From: Cordia subcordata
Lineage: Eukaryota > Streptophyta > Magnoliopsida > Boraginales > Cordiaceae
Reading direction: 5' to 3'
NCBI GenBank assembly: GCA_028554755.1
Contig: JAPTOF010000004.1
Coordinates: forward strand, 6,431,001-6,495,000
DNA length: 64,000 bases
In this document: piece after piece, positions 23,001 through 46,060 of the stretch
Position numbering within the stretch: position 1 is the stretch's first letter
How the letters are laid out: each line of letters opens with the position of its first letter
Notes under the pieces: model-generated
The model's database searches: none
What the model saw: only the letters and a program-made list of their open reading frames with translations
What the model was told of the DNA's origin: nothing
Translations under genes and position numbers: made by a program

Positions 23001-26000
23001 AAAAATTTTCTTTTAAGAAGAGCTAGTTGTTCAGTTGTAGACTCAAAAGCTTACAAAATATTGTTTCTGAAGCAACATGTTGACTGTTCAAAATATCCTT
23101 GATCAACATGGTTTCTCAAACATGCTGAGCATTTAAAATAACATTCATCGTCAGGCACCTTTTTGTGCAAGTCACTTTGTGATTCATGCTGGAACACTTC
23201 CAAATTGGTACTATATTAACTTAAATTGTTCCATACTTTAGAGCTGTGGCTGAATTTAAGTTGATCCCTCCTTAAGAATATGTCCATTTTCTAAAAGATA
23301 TATATGATCTTCTTATTACCCTTGGCTACTCCATTATTTCGGAGCCTTTATGGTTATCATTCTATAATTTTCTCTTGCATGCTTCATAATTTATTTAATT
23401 CTGTTTCGATGCCTCGAAGGATTGACATTCTCATGTACAAGCAATTCTGTTGGCTGTATATCTTTTTCACTGAGTTCCATTAACGTCTTTCCTGTTCAGA
23501 TATCAGGTAGGTTATTTTCAGATTCAGGCCCACGACGGAGCACAAGGCTTGCTGGAGAATCTGCCAGCAACACAACTTCGAGTGCATCAACAGCAACTGG
23601 GAACGGAACAAGCCACTCTTCTAAGTATCTCGGTGGTTCTAAGTTGGGCTCTATGGCATTGCGTTCTGTTACACTCCGAAAGGGACAGTCGTGGTCTAAT
23701 GAAAATCCTGATGAAGGTGACGAACCTTATGTGCAATTTCTCACCATCTGGTCTACCTCATCATTGTACTTAGTCTAGTTAGTAGGTGCTTTGGTAAATA
23801 TATTTGCTAAATTGGGATAAAAGATATGTTGTTTGCTCGAGAATGTGGAGAATATAATTGTGATAGATTTCTTGGCAACTTTCATCTTTTATGTGTGTTG
23901 TATTATTAGATTGGAGTTGATGAAATTACATGCCAATGCGATTAATAAACTAGCATAAACAGAGCCATACTCTGGCCTCTTCTTTCCTGTTTGTGGGTGG
24001 GTTGTTGGTTTGGGGGGGGGTGGTCATTTGGTTGTCGGGGCAGAATATTTTTGTTTACCATCTTCTAGTCGTTGACTTCTTAGTATCTGAATGTCATTTA
24101 TCTCGTTTTCTAATAGTGAACTTTATTCTGGGCTTATCTTTGCTGAAAGATACACGAGTCCCTTGAAATTCGCCCACCAGGTTTTATCAATTTGCAAATT
24201 CTTCCTTGCTTAGTTAAAAGAATGAGATTGGCTGATAATGACAATACTAGGTAGGATGGATATCATTATGGGTTCATTTTTTGTGGTTTCCCTGATCAGA
24301 GTAGAAGTTACCAAGGAACCATGCATACCACTAAATAGGGAGCCGCTGAATACCCTAAATATGTTCTGCGACAGGACTCTAGATAGTTGATGGATTTGTA
24401 AGCTTGGACAAAGTTGCATGTGGTTTGCCTTCCTGCAGGTTTTGTCTGAAAATAAATGTGGGAGACACTGATATTTCTGTCGATTCACATATCGCAGAAT
24501 ATTTTGGCACCATAACTACTATGATTCCTTGTCTGACTTCTAGACAGTACAATCTTCAGTTGGCATGGTTTGAACGCATAAACTAATGACAGTTGATATT
24601 ACAAACAATTTGATTCTCACCAATTGTTTCCTGTCGAGTTTTATAGTCAAATAAGTAGCTTAACTTATGTGATTATTGATGGGTAAAGATTGAACAGAAA
24701 GACACAAAGTTCACTATAATTAAGTTATCACTGCCTTTTTACCTTTTGTCATTTAGTGATAAAACAAGTGATGTAAATTTTGTAGGGATTCGCAATGATG
24801 TTTGTGATGAATCTCGTTTAAATCTCTCAACTTCAAGCTCATCACCCTCAGCAGATGCTAGATCTCTTGAGCAGGAGGGGCCAACAACATCTGGAAGTGG
24901 GGCTACCATCAGTAGCTCGCGGATCATTGCTGGTGCTGCAGAAATTTTGTCGCTTTTGAGGATTATTGGAGAAGGCTATAGACTTTCCTGTTTGTATAAA
25001 TGCAAGGTACCAAACAAAGAGCTTGGGTTTAAAAATGATACTTTATTTAGTGCTACTTCAATCATTTCATTCTATATTTTGCCCAACACAGGATGCCCTG
25101 AATGTTTACATCAAAGTTCCACACAAGCATTATAATACAGCATGGGTGCACTCCCAGGTACCTTTTTCTCGCTTGGGCTTACGTTCCTGTTCTATGGAAT
25201 TCTTTTTGGCGGTTTCTGTTCTATGGATTCTGCTTGCACAAATCTTTGACCTTTTTCCTAATACCATCCGTTTCATTGTAAACCAGCGAAGTTTATTGAT
25301 TTTTGTGGGCATAGACAAGAATATATATGGTGGTACCTGTTAGCTGTTGCCACGATAGTGCAAGTTTACAGAATAAGTGGAGATGTTCTTTACATTACAT
25401 GCAGCACTTCTTTGAAAATTGTTAACCTCTCGCATGCTATCAAATATCCATGTCTCATTGGCTAGTTTATTTCATTTCTCTTTGTTGTTCCAATTCACGA
25501 TGAAATTTCTTAGAACAGAAGATAAAGTTCGATTCCTGCTTTCCTTGATATCCGAGATATGCTATCATAAACATGTTCGTGCTTCAACATCTTCTCTCCT
25601 TGTTATTTTGCACAATACATGCATTTTGTTACTTAATTGTTTCCAAATATATCTTAATTAGATCTTTTAGTATTTCTGATCGTTTGGTGTCACATGTGGT
25701 AAATTCAAATACAGGTTGGAAAAGCATACTTTGAAACAGTTGATTATCTAGAAGCAGATCGTGCCTTCAGTCTTGCCCGTCTTGCCTCTCCTTACAGTTT
25801 AGAAGGAATGGACATATATTCTACAGTTTTATATGTAAGTGTGATTGACTCTTGGAGTATTTCACTTAGAATCTACTCAAAGAATTTGCTATGCTGTGAT
25901 TTATATGGATAACATAACTGGAATGCAGTTTATTTCTCCGTGCCACCTCCCCTTCCTGATTCTTTTTGTATAAGTTTTGAGGGTTGCCCCCGTTCTTTAT

Positions 26001-28270
26001 CACTTTATACATTAATATTTTACTGGCAATTTAGTTTGTTAAGATGGATATCTCTTTCAGTACTTTCCGGATTTGCATTATATTTGTCATGCTGGATATT
26101 AAATCTTGTTCAAATTATCTCAAAGGAGAAATTTGGAGAAGTCTTTATTATGTGCATCTTTATTAAGTGATCATGTTAAAGGCACGTGTTTCCTTCATTC
26201 TGAGTGTTGCTCCTTTGGCCAGTCATATTTGTGAGCTACTCTTGATCTGCTTACATTCTAGGTCAATATGCTTGCTATTTCATAAAGTTAACTGATTTCT
26301 GTTTCACCTCCTGTTTTCAGCATTTAAAGGAAGACATGAAGTTGAGTTACCTGGCTCAGGAGCTGATATCAACTGACCGCTTGGCTCCTCAATCTTGGTA
26401 TCTCTTCTAGAGTTTGTGATTCCTGTTGTTCCCTAATCTCCTGTTCTTTAGAGTTTAAGTGAAGAATTTCTGAACCTTATATAGGGTTGCCACTTTGGCA
26501 TTGCAGTCTTGTTTCCTTTTTCTCCTTTGATGTCCTCCCCTTAAATGCCAACACAAGCATGTTTGTAACGGTATAAGTTGGCAGTATGTGTTAATGCTGG
26601 AAATGTAGATGATCTTCTCCCATCTTCTTGATGGTACAATTGCATTAAGTGAAGCCTGTTACTGGGAGGCTCTAGTTCTTTCAAATATGTAGTGAAGTCA
26701 ACATTGTATTAGAAGTTTGAGCTAAAAGCATTCAAACCCTCTTTGCCAAATATGCAAGTTCCTGCTCGTCTTTTACCTTCTCGTGGTTTCACAAAAGATG
26801 TATCTCCCAAAATAACTAAAATGCCCCCATTGATGCATCATAATTCATTTCTATAACCACAAAAGGCTAAAATGCATATTTCATTAAAGAAGAGAGGGCT
26901 ACTTTATGTGTTAGCAAGTCATAGGAGACAGACAATGCTTCTTTGCCATAATCGAACTATCAAATATCTCGGACGGCCTAGAGTGCCAATAGATGTGTTT
27001 ACAATTATTTTCATTTAATTTTTTCGTTTCCTCTGCTAATGTGTTGTTATCTGGAAATGACAGGTGCGCTATGGGCAACTGCTATAGCTTACAAAAAGAC
27101 CATGAAACTGCTCTAAAAAACTTCCAGCGAGCTGTACAACTAAATCCAAAATTTGCATATGCCCACACCCTATGCGGCCATGAGTATGGCACTACATTTC
27201 CTCTTTTTGATTAAGATATTGAATTTACATGTGAAGCACAACATATTTCTGGTCAGAGAAAATAAAAGTATCCTGTATCTCAGATTACTATGGGTTCTTA
27301 TTATGATTGATCTGTATCTCAGATATGTGGCATTGGAGGACTACGAAAACGGCATTAAGAGCTACCAAAATGCCCTGCGGGTTGACACCAGACATTATAA
27401 TGCATGGTATGGTCTTGGAATGGTCTACCTTCGACAAGAGAAGTTTGAGTTTTCTGAGCATCACTTCAGAATGGCTTTCCACATTAATCCACGCTCATCT
27501 GTCATAATGTCATATCTTGGGACTGCATTTCATTCATTGAAGGTTAGGTTGCTCTACATGTCTTTGTGTTATGTTCAGATCTTGAAATATCTAGAGGTTG
27601 CCTTTGTTAATGTGAAACTCCTGCTGCATTATCTTGACAGAGAAACAAGGAAGCTTTAGAAATGATGGAAAGGGCTATTTTAGCAGATAAGAAGAATCCT
27701 CTGCCACTGTACCAGAAAGCTAACATCCTTGTCAGCATGGAATGCTTTGATGAGGCATTAGAAGTCTTGGAAGAGCTTAAAGAGTATGCTCCTCGTGAGA
27801 GCAGTATATATGCTTTGATGGGTAGGATCTATAAACGGCAAAATATGTACGACAAATCCATGCTTCATTTTGGACTGGCTTTGGACATGAAACCATCTGC
27901 AACTGATGTCGCAACCATAAAGGTTATTTGCCAGTTTTTACATGTTCACATTTTTCTTTGTAGATATGATCATATGAGATATTAGTATTTTATGAATATG
28001 TAGTGCTAGAACTCATTAACTAGCAATCTAGCATAACTAAACTCTTATTGCTGCAATAATATGAGGAGTTGTAGTATTGAACCTTCTGAAGAAAGTTGAC
28101 ATTCATCATCGTATTTTATGCAGTTCATAGGTTCATATAAATCTCCGGTCCCTTGTTCTTGAGAGTAAGCTATTTTGGTTTTGTTCAGTTGAACTCATCT
28201 CTCTATCTTTCTGACACAGGCTGCAATAGAGAAGTTGCATGTACCGGATGATCTAGATGATTCCTTGTAA
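14076..28270 (+). CDS. CDC27B: CDC27/HOBBIT, anaphase-promoting complex subunit 3
   Basis: APC3 subunit of the APC/C ubiquitin ligase, a TPR scaffold that binds co-activators and helps present mitotic cyclins for destruction in the nucleus. Sixteen exons: 14076-14180, 15016-15088, 15291-15400, 15617-15663, 16286-16383, 16757-17070, 18350-18505, 23500-23716, 24786-25006, 25092-25157, 25715-25834, 26321-26397, 27064-27183, 27323-27542, 27641-27922, 28220-28270. The sum is 2,277 bases, 758 residues; Arabidopsis HOBBIT is about 744. Residues 1-140 form the N-terminal TPR dimerisation region ([20 protein letters not shown]); about 145-430 is a Ser/Thr-Pro-rich linker holding TPSPIAAQ and [17 protein letters not shown]; about 440-750 is the C-terminal TPR superhelix ([38 protein letters not shown]). 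The C-terminus is [12 protein letters not shown]. All introns are GT-AG. Intron 7 carries a reverse-oriented Copia element and intron 2 a duplicated acceptor. The joins between exons 8 and 9 are the least constrained by homology. Confidence 0.95.
15202..15290 (+). repeat. 44-bp tandem duplication with duplicated 3' splice site
   Basis: At the end of CDC27 intron 2 the segment with GTGCTTATCTTACTTTTTGA and its following TGAAGGA occurs twice. The real acceptor is the AG at 15289-15290; a second AG in the same context lies at 15245-15246. Use of the upstream AG would give GGA then TGA, an immediate stop. Confidence 0.8.
18886..19130 (-). repeat. 3' LTR of the CDC27-intron Copia element
   Basis: 245 bp, read on plus as TGAGAAAG...CCTTATCA. 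It is longer than its partner because a segment of about 45 bp (with CATGGAGTCAGTCATGGTAT) is tandemly duplicated inside it. Confidence 0.9.
19131..20503 (-). pseudogene. Copia reverse transcriptase/RNase H remnant
   Basis: Reading on the minus strand from about 20503 gives the usual Copia RT blocks: [52 protein letters not shown], a degenerate active site [10 protein letters not shown], and [18 protein letters not shown]-terminal RNase H region follows (about 19424-19873 open; [20 protein letters not shown]). In-frame stops occur, e.g. TAA at 20504-20506, in place of Trp before FHKF, and near 19905. Loss of the catalytic aspartates rules out polymerase activity. Confidence 0.88.
20504..22318 (-). 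pseudogene. Copia Gag-integrase fusion frame (604 codons)
   Basis: Opens with [18 protein letters not shown] and a Copia Gag (UBN2-type) domain to about residue 195. It passes without a stop at [17 protein letters not shown] straight into the second half of the integrase core ([31 protein letters not shown]), an integrase C-terminal segment ([35 protein letters not shown]), a Ser/Gln-rich linker, and the start of RT ([19 protein letters not shown]). Roughly 1 kb or more has been removed in frame. Ends at a stop where RT should continue. Confidence 0.9.
22577..22776 (-). repeat. 5' LTR of the CDC27-intron Copia element
   Basis: 200 bp, read on plus as TGAGAAAG...CCTTATCA. Matches the other LTR apart from scattered substitutions and the 45-bp duplication there, so the insertion is not recent. 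Confidence 0.9.
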
Positions 28271-29640
28271 ATTGGTTTAAAGTTACGCGGTCAGAGAAAT
28301 CAATCATGTTGTAAACTATCAGGCGTAGACCTAATCAGCCTGTAGGAGCTTTGTTCCTTCTAACGTAATATTCAACAGGTTGATCTGGTCATTCAGGCAT
28401 ATGCATCTCTCGGGAGTCCCTTATGCAGGCAATGTAATTGTGTAGCTCAATTTTGTAGGTGGTTTATCAACGCGTATGTACTAGGCCAGAGTCCTTCTAA
28501 AGGAGGCTTGTATCAGTAGCTCTACTCATTTGATTTATTGTTGATTCATTATGAGTTATACCTAGATTGATCACTTGTTAATGATGTATTCTGGTACAAG
28601 CCCCGTTGTAAATTAACCAGATCTGTTCAAGTCAATTCAAATTAGGTTTACAATTTAGTGCAACAGATTGGTTTTCAGTGTGTTGTTTGACACTGCTGAG
28701 GTTTTCAGGACAGTTGAGCAATAAATTGAGTGCTCGAATTTTCATATTTCGTGATGTGACTTTGTTGTACGTGTTGATTTGATTGTCATCTCGTGGTGAT
28801 ACTATTTTCACGTGTAAACAATGTCTCACCTTTGTCTCCTGAAAGCGTGATAAAATTTCAGTCATCTTAGAGAATACCTGAATAATCAATTGACAGAATT
28901 TAACCGCTGATAATGTTTTTGTGTAACGGTATGCCTCAATATTTCTAGTACCATGTTTCTAATGTTGCAGGATCTGGTTTATATCCTTTGCTGCAGAAAG
29001 AAGAAAAAGATTTGGGTACCATTGATACCATCAGGGACAAAGCCTCTAAAGAAGGAATTCTTGAATTATAACTAAGCACGTGCAGCATCTGGAGTCGTAT
29101 TTATTGCCATGGAAAATGTTTTGCTGGAATACCAACAGCACTATCTGCATAATTATGATATAACATAATTGTTTTATCTAGTTCTCTTTTTATAACATAT
29201 CCAAAAGCGAGTGGAAAAAATACTATTTTTATAAATCGTATTGGTTTTTACCATTGCAATGTTTCTTAGTAAGATTCAAAAAATGTACTTCTTTTAGATC
29301 TTAAAGAGTTTATTAGAGAGCTTTTCTTGAAAACTAATTGGAATGCTTATTATAAAAAGATGTTGTTTCTTTTTCTTCTTCTTTTTTTTTTTTGGAAAAA
29401 AAAAAGATGCTTTCTTAACAAAATAAATCAATCTAAAAGAGTCCTAAATTTGAATCGATTATCGAAGCACACATGTAATTTTCATGCAAACTAATTTTGT
29501 TTTTATCTTTGACAGTTATAAAACGCGTTACAGTTAGAAAAAATAACCACACACCTCTAATGGTCTAGAAATATCCTCTACCATCTTGATAAATATAAAT
29601 ATTGTACTATTAACTTTTCTAAAATTTAAAAAAAAAACAA
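28271..29640. other. CDC27 3' UTR and spacer
   Basis: The first few hundred bases should be CDC27 3' UTR. No further gene seen. A second AG-flanked segment at about 28970-29070 shows no coding match I can support. Confidence 0.5.
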
Positions 29641-29823
29641 AAAGAAATGAGAGAAAACAATAGAATCCACCTGATAATATTAATCCGACAAAAAAACAAT
29701 AAAACCCACCCGACACCGGGGACGCGGAGGCCGCGTGCCACGTCAGCGAGAAGTCTCTCCTATCGGCGCGTCCGCTTGGGCCTTTGGGAGTCCTCTGTCT
29801 CTCCACATCACCATGATATGACG

Positions 29824-29867
<44 letters not shown>

Positions 29868-30242
29868 GGCAATGTTATTTCCGTAATTTTAACCACAACT
29901 CCAATTTGACGCTTCACCTTTCTTCTTCTCTCTCTATTGACTCTATTCCACTTCAAAAACAGAGACCTCTGCGGCTCTGCCTCTCCATTTCTAGAGAGAG
30001 AAAAAAAAGTACAAATTATTAGATTGAAACACCACACCAGTAAACTATGCATATACATATACATACATATATATATATATAATATAGAAAGAGAAATATT
30101 GAACTGTTTATTTCTTTATATATAGAGAGACGAAGACTTAACGAGTAAGTATATATATATATATGTATAGATATATATATTTTATTTATATTTGTAGAGA
30201 GAGAAAGAGAACAAATTGTAGAGAGAGAAAGCGGAGGGAACG
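29641..30242 (+). promoter_or_regulatory. Promoter and 5' leader of the EDR1-like gene
   Basis: Holds a GC-rich patch at about 29708-29800 with GCCACGTCAGC (29736-29746), an ACGT-core element of the ABRE/hex type, then a TA run at 29830-29864, CT- and GA-rich leader sequence and more TA runs at 30068-30081 and 30151-30163. The GAGAGA-rich leader leads into the ATG at 30243. A 176-codon open frame on the opposite strand crosses this but is low complexity. Transcription start not determined. Confidence 0.5.
29830..29864. repeat. (TA)17 microsatellite
   Basis: Perfect TA run in the EDR1-like promoter region. Confidence 0.9.
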
Positions 30243-42839
<12,597 letters not shown>

Positions 42840-43735
42840 CAAGCGTGTGAGCTCGACTGTGAATAAACCGAGATTGTTGTGTTAGTGAAAAAAAGGATTA
42901 ATACCCCTGAAAGAGAGGGGGTTTATTGTTCAGATCCTTCCCCTCAGCAACAAGTCATTCTTGGGGTAGGGTTGGTGGGTACAGTGAGTGGGTCGGTTAG
43001 TAGGGGAAAGCTTCATGTTTTGAAATAAGTGTATGTAGTGTTGTGCAGTAGCCCAAAAAGAACAAAAACTCTTTGTTGTACAGTTATGTCCATAAGTTTT
43101 GGTCTCCTGTGAATCTACCCGGATGTAAAACTCTGCATATTCGAGCACCCTCCTCTTCTGGCTTCTGTTTGCGCCCTCCTCTTCTGGCTTCTCTTTGCGC
43201 AAGTGACTTATTTGTTTCTTAGTGTTGTCTTCTCTATTAGTTTCATGCGAGTGCACATTAAAATAAGTATTAGTGGAGAAAATATGGGATAAGAACAAAA
43301 GTAAAAACAACTTAATAGGTTTGAAAGAAATTTGTCCATCATGATAATATGTTCCAAAATTTGAAGTCTAATGTGGGTTTTAAAGCTTCTTACGAGTAGT
43401 TTTTGTCTTTGAAAAAGATAACATATTTTGGAATTAATGATCTATCTTGATTAAAAAATTATCTTATCACGTATGGCTTTTCGCATAAAAGAAATCCATG
43501 TGTAAAAACTATACTGCAAATTGGCTCAATAATGACATGATGAGGATGATGTTGTTAAGAAATAATAAAGACAGAAGCACAGAAAATTCTTTCTTTTTCG
43601 CAATTTAAGTATATGCGAGATGTAGAAATTTCTCTTCCGTAGTTGCAGCAGCAGGTTCTTTTTTTTTTTTTGGAATCTCCTCCCCCCCCCCCCCCCCCCC
43701 AAACCCATTTTAAGGAATTTGTTAATTGTACACCA
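42840..43735. other. EDR1-like 3' UTR and spacer
   Basis: The first 300-400 bases are probably 3' UTR. Then AT-rich spacer, a poly-T run and 19 C at 43682-43700. No gene seen. Confidence 0.5.
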
Positions 43736-43918
43736 ACAAAAAGGTCTTGAAGAGCCTAGGCTAGTCGTTTACCGGGTTGATTCTCTCCTTCCTCTTCGTT
43801 TGAAAATCCCGCCCTTTGCTAACTTTGGTTGGTTAATCCAATTAGTTCGTCAATGGTCGGCGAGTATGATGGTCTTAATGATAATAGTCCCTTTGAAGTT
43901 TTGAAAGATGAAATATCA

Positions 43919-44068
43919 AAGTAATAAAATTAATATAACTGTTATAGACATTCCAATACTAAATAAACGAACATTTTCTCTAAATAGAAGAAGATTCTCT
44001 TTGAAAAATAGTTTTATACCATCTGCTAGGCCTTGAAGAATACCCAAGGGATTGGCATATTTTGTGAA
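43919..44068 (-). pseudogene. ndhA: Plastid ndhA fragment
   Basis: Within a 120-codon minus-strand open frame, the last 45-50 residues ([31 protein letters not shown], then [10 protein letters not shown]) match NdhA near residues 58-105, a membrane subunit of the plastid NDH complex. Both ends of the gene are missing and the match is only about 70 per cent by eye. It is closer to ndhA than to mitochondrial nad1. Not functional. Confidence 0.65.
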
Positions 44069-44751
44069 GCGAATGGTTGTTGTGCCGTGGGTCAGTTTCG
44101 GGGCAAGGATGGTCGAGTTTGACCTTTTCGCTCCACTTTTTGTGGATAGGAAGGGATAGGATGTTGATGGCCCCAGAGACAGTTTTATTAAGGGGTTCTG
44201 ATAGAAGGCAAGAATCGAGAAAGGCACGGATTGAGAGATCACATGCCTTAGTATAGGACTACCATATTGGGTATTCAAGAATTAGTAAGCAAAAATTTAA
44301 TAAAGAGGCATCAAAAGTGGCAAATTGACGAGATTGATATTCAAATATTTCTTCTTATAACGTATTGACTTGAACCCCATAAGTGGGATCAAAAGTGTTG
44401 ACACGAGAAGCAAAATCCCGTATTGACCATTGTACATTGCTAAAATCAAGAAATGGAATAATTGAGAATCTCGAATAATTGGCCGAGTTGCTAAAAGTAG
44501 TGATGATCGTTATAGATTAGATTGGTATCTACCTATAGTCGGACAGCGCCATGGAAGCTAGTTAGCGGGGATTATAACAAGGGCAAAAAGGCCAACGAAT
44601 ACAGACACGCCCAATAGCTTGGGGGGAGGGGGGATTGTCCCGCTATTCCCATTATTCTTATTTGGTCCCTTTTCAAAGCTATATCTGAAACGTACGAAAT
44701 TTAGTAAATATTTTAAAGGCGGATCTATTTGAGTTTGCAAGATTCTTATCT

Positions 44752-45115
44752 AAGACTTATATCATTTAATAATGCAACGTGAATCACTAGAAACATGGGA
44801 GATGTATAATTAACCCAAAACTAAAGTTTCCTATCAATCCTATCTTTTCGTGCCTAGCGACCTAGGTTAAATTAATTGTTCTAATGCTTTAGTTTTCTTG
44901 CTTGTTCCTTTCGAGGGAGATCAAGACTATATAAGGGAAAAGAGTGCATTAGCCAATATTCCAAAACTGAGTTTTTCTTATCACAATGCTTTTCTTAGCA
45001 AAAATATTTACTAGTTCTCCAGAATTAATTTTTAGATCTTGATGAATTGTAAAATAAAAAGGATATCTATTTTATCCAAGACTTGTATCATTTGATGATG
45101 CCATGTGAATCGTAG
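44752..45115. repeat. Direct repeat block, first copy (with inner small repeat)
   Basis: A small motif AAGACTTATATCATTT at about 44754 recurs as AAGACTTGTATCATTT at about 45082. Between them, about 44800-45070 is a block (TTAACCCAAAACTAAA, AGATCAAGACTATATAA, GAATTGTAAAATAAAA) that is repeated at 45370-45640. Confidence 0.75.
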
Positions 45116-45331
45116 CCCTTAGTGAGGATATTTTGTATGAATAATGTGTCAATTTTTTATCATCCAAAAAGGTCCTTTCTCTTTTGTGTTCATTGCTAAA
45201 ATGCATTTTTTATTTTCTATTGATGAAATCAAATCAATGAGAAATAGTTCAAATGGAAAAAATATTGTACCGAATTTACTTCTTTAATCTCGACGATTAC
45301 CTATTCATAGGCTATTATGAGTTGAAGACAA

Positions 45332-45355
45332 GCCGCCATGGTGAAATTGGTAGAC
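45332..45355 (+). pseudogene. trnL-UAG: 5' half of plastid trnL-UAG
   Basis: The 24 bases GCCGCCATGGTGAAATTGGT plus AGAC equal the start of plastid tRNA-Leu(UAG), acceptor stem through D-arm, and the upstream GAGTTGAAGACAA is the usual plastid context. Sequence diverges abruptly at 45356, so no tRNA can form. Confidence 0.75.
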
Positions 45356-45650
45356 AAACATGTGAAATGCATGATTAACCCAAAACTAAAATTTCCTATC
45401 TGTCCTATCTTCTGGTGCCTAGCAACCTTGTTAAATTAATTCCTCTAACGCTTTAATTTCCTCGCTTGTTTCTTTTGTGAGAGATCAAGACTATATAAAG
45501 AAAAAGAGTGCATTAGCCAATATTCCAAAACTGAGTATTTCTTATCACAAATCTTTTTGTAGTAGAAGTAATTTAGTGGTTTTTCAAAATTAATTTTGAG
45601 ATCGTGATGAATTGTAAAATAAAAAAAAGATCTTTCTTTTATCTATTTTA
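45356..45650. repeat. Direct repeat block, second copy
   Basis: Repeats the block at about 44795-45075 in the same orientation with visible divergence. It abuts the broken trnL-UAG. Confidence 0.75.
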
Positions 45651-46060
45651 TCAATAATTTGGTAATTATGAATACTTTGATTCATCACAATTTCTATGAT
45701 CATATAAAATAATATTAGTTGCCTTAAAGCTTTAAAGCTGCTTAAACTGCCCAAAAGCCTTTGACGGATAGATATGACCCCGTGGCACTTTTGTCGAACA
45801 ATACTATGAAGCCCAAAGCCCGGATTATACAGGACCATGTTAGACTGGACACAAAGGCCAGAGTCCAGGCCTTAATTCCGGCCCGGCCCGGCCCGTATAC
45901 AAGCCTACTCACAACCAGAACCAAAGGAAATTACGAGCTAGCAGGAGCAGCACGAACATTAAAATCGCTCTCATTTTTCTTTGATTTGGATATTTCTTAT
46001 TCTTCTTCTTCGATAAACACAATTACTTCCATTTCCCTCAAAAGTTTTGGTGGAGCAAGC
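45651..46060 (+). promoter_or_regulatory. Promoter and 5' leader of the EMB1417-like gene
   Basis: Holds a CCCGGCCCGGCCCG GC-rich tract near 45880-45895 and a T/C-rich leader. A frame in phase with the ATG at 46061 is open upstream to 45761, but its sequence looks non-coding, so the ATG at 46061 is preferred. Confidence 0.45.

Larger units (their letters stand above)
43736..45355. other. Plastid-derived insertion (NUPT), degraded and rearranged
   Basis: Two plastid landmarks from the small single-copy region are recognisable: an ndhA piece on the minus strand (about 43919-44068) and the 5' half of trnL-UAG with its upstream spacer (about 45200-45355). The sequence between them includes repeats and segments I cannot assign, for example a 60-codon minus-strand frame at 44558-44740. 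The ndhA piece has many substitutions, so the transfer is old. Outer limits are uncertain. Confidence 0.55.

Noticed and set aside
24966..25343. 125-codon frame at CDC27 exons 9-10
   Set aside because: Reads through introns in the wrong frame.
27153..27659. 168-codon single frame in CDC27
   Set aside because: It covers true exon 14 but also reads intron sequence at both ends; the spliced model is used instead.
29534..30064. 176-codon open frame on the minus strand upstream of the EDR1-like gene
   Set aside because: It runs through a TA microsatellite and promoter DNA, translates to YIYIYI and low-complexity sequence, and matches no family.
44558..44740. Minus-strand 60-codon frame in the plastid-like region as a named plastid gene
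   Set aside because: Looks membrane-protein-like at its end, but I could not match it to a specific plastid gene.
45761..46060. In-frame upstream extension of the EMB1417-like protein
   Set aside because: Open but not protein-like (poly-S, GC-repeat codons); the ATG at 46061 gives a normal transit-peptide start. RNA ends would settle it.
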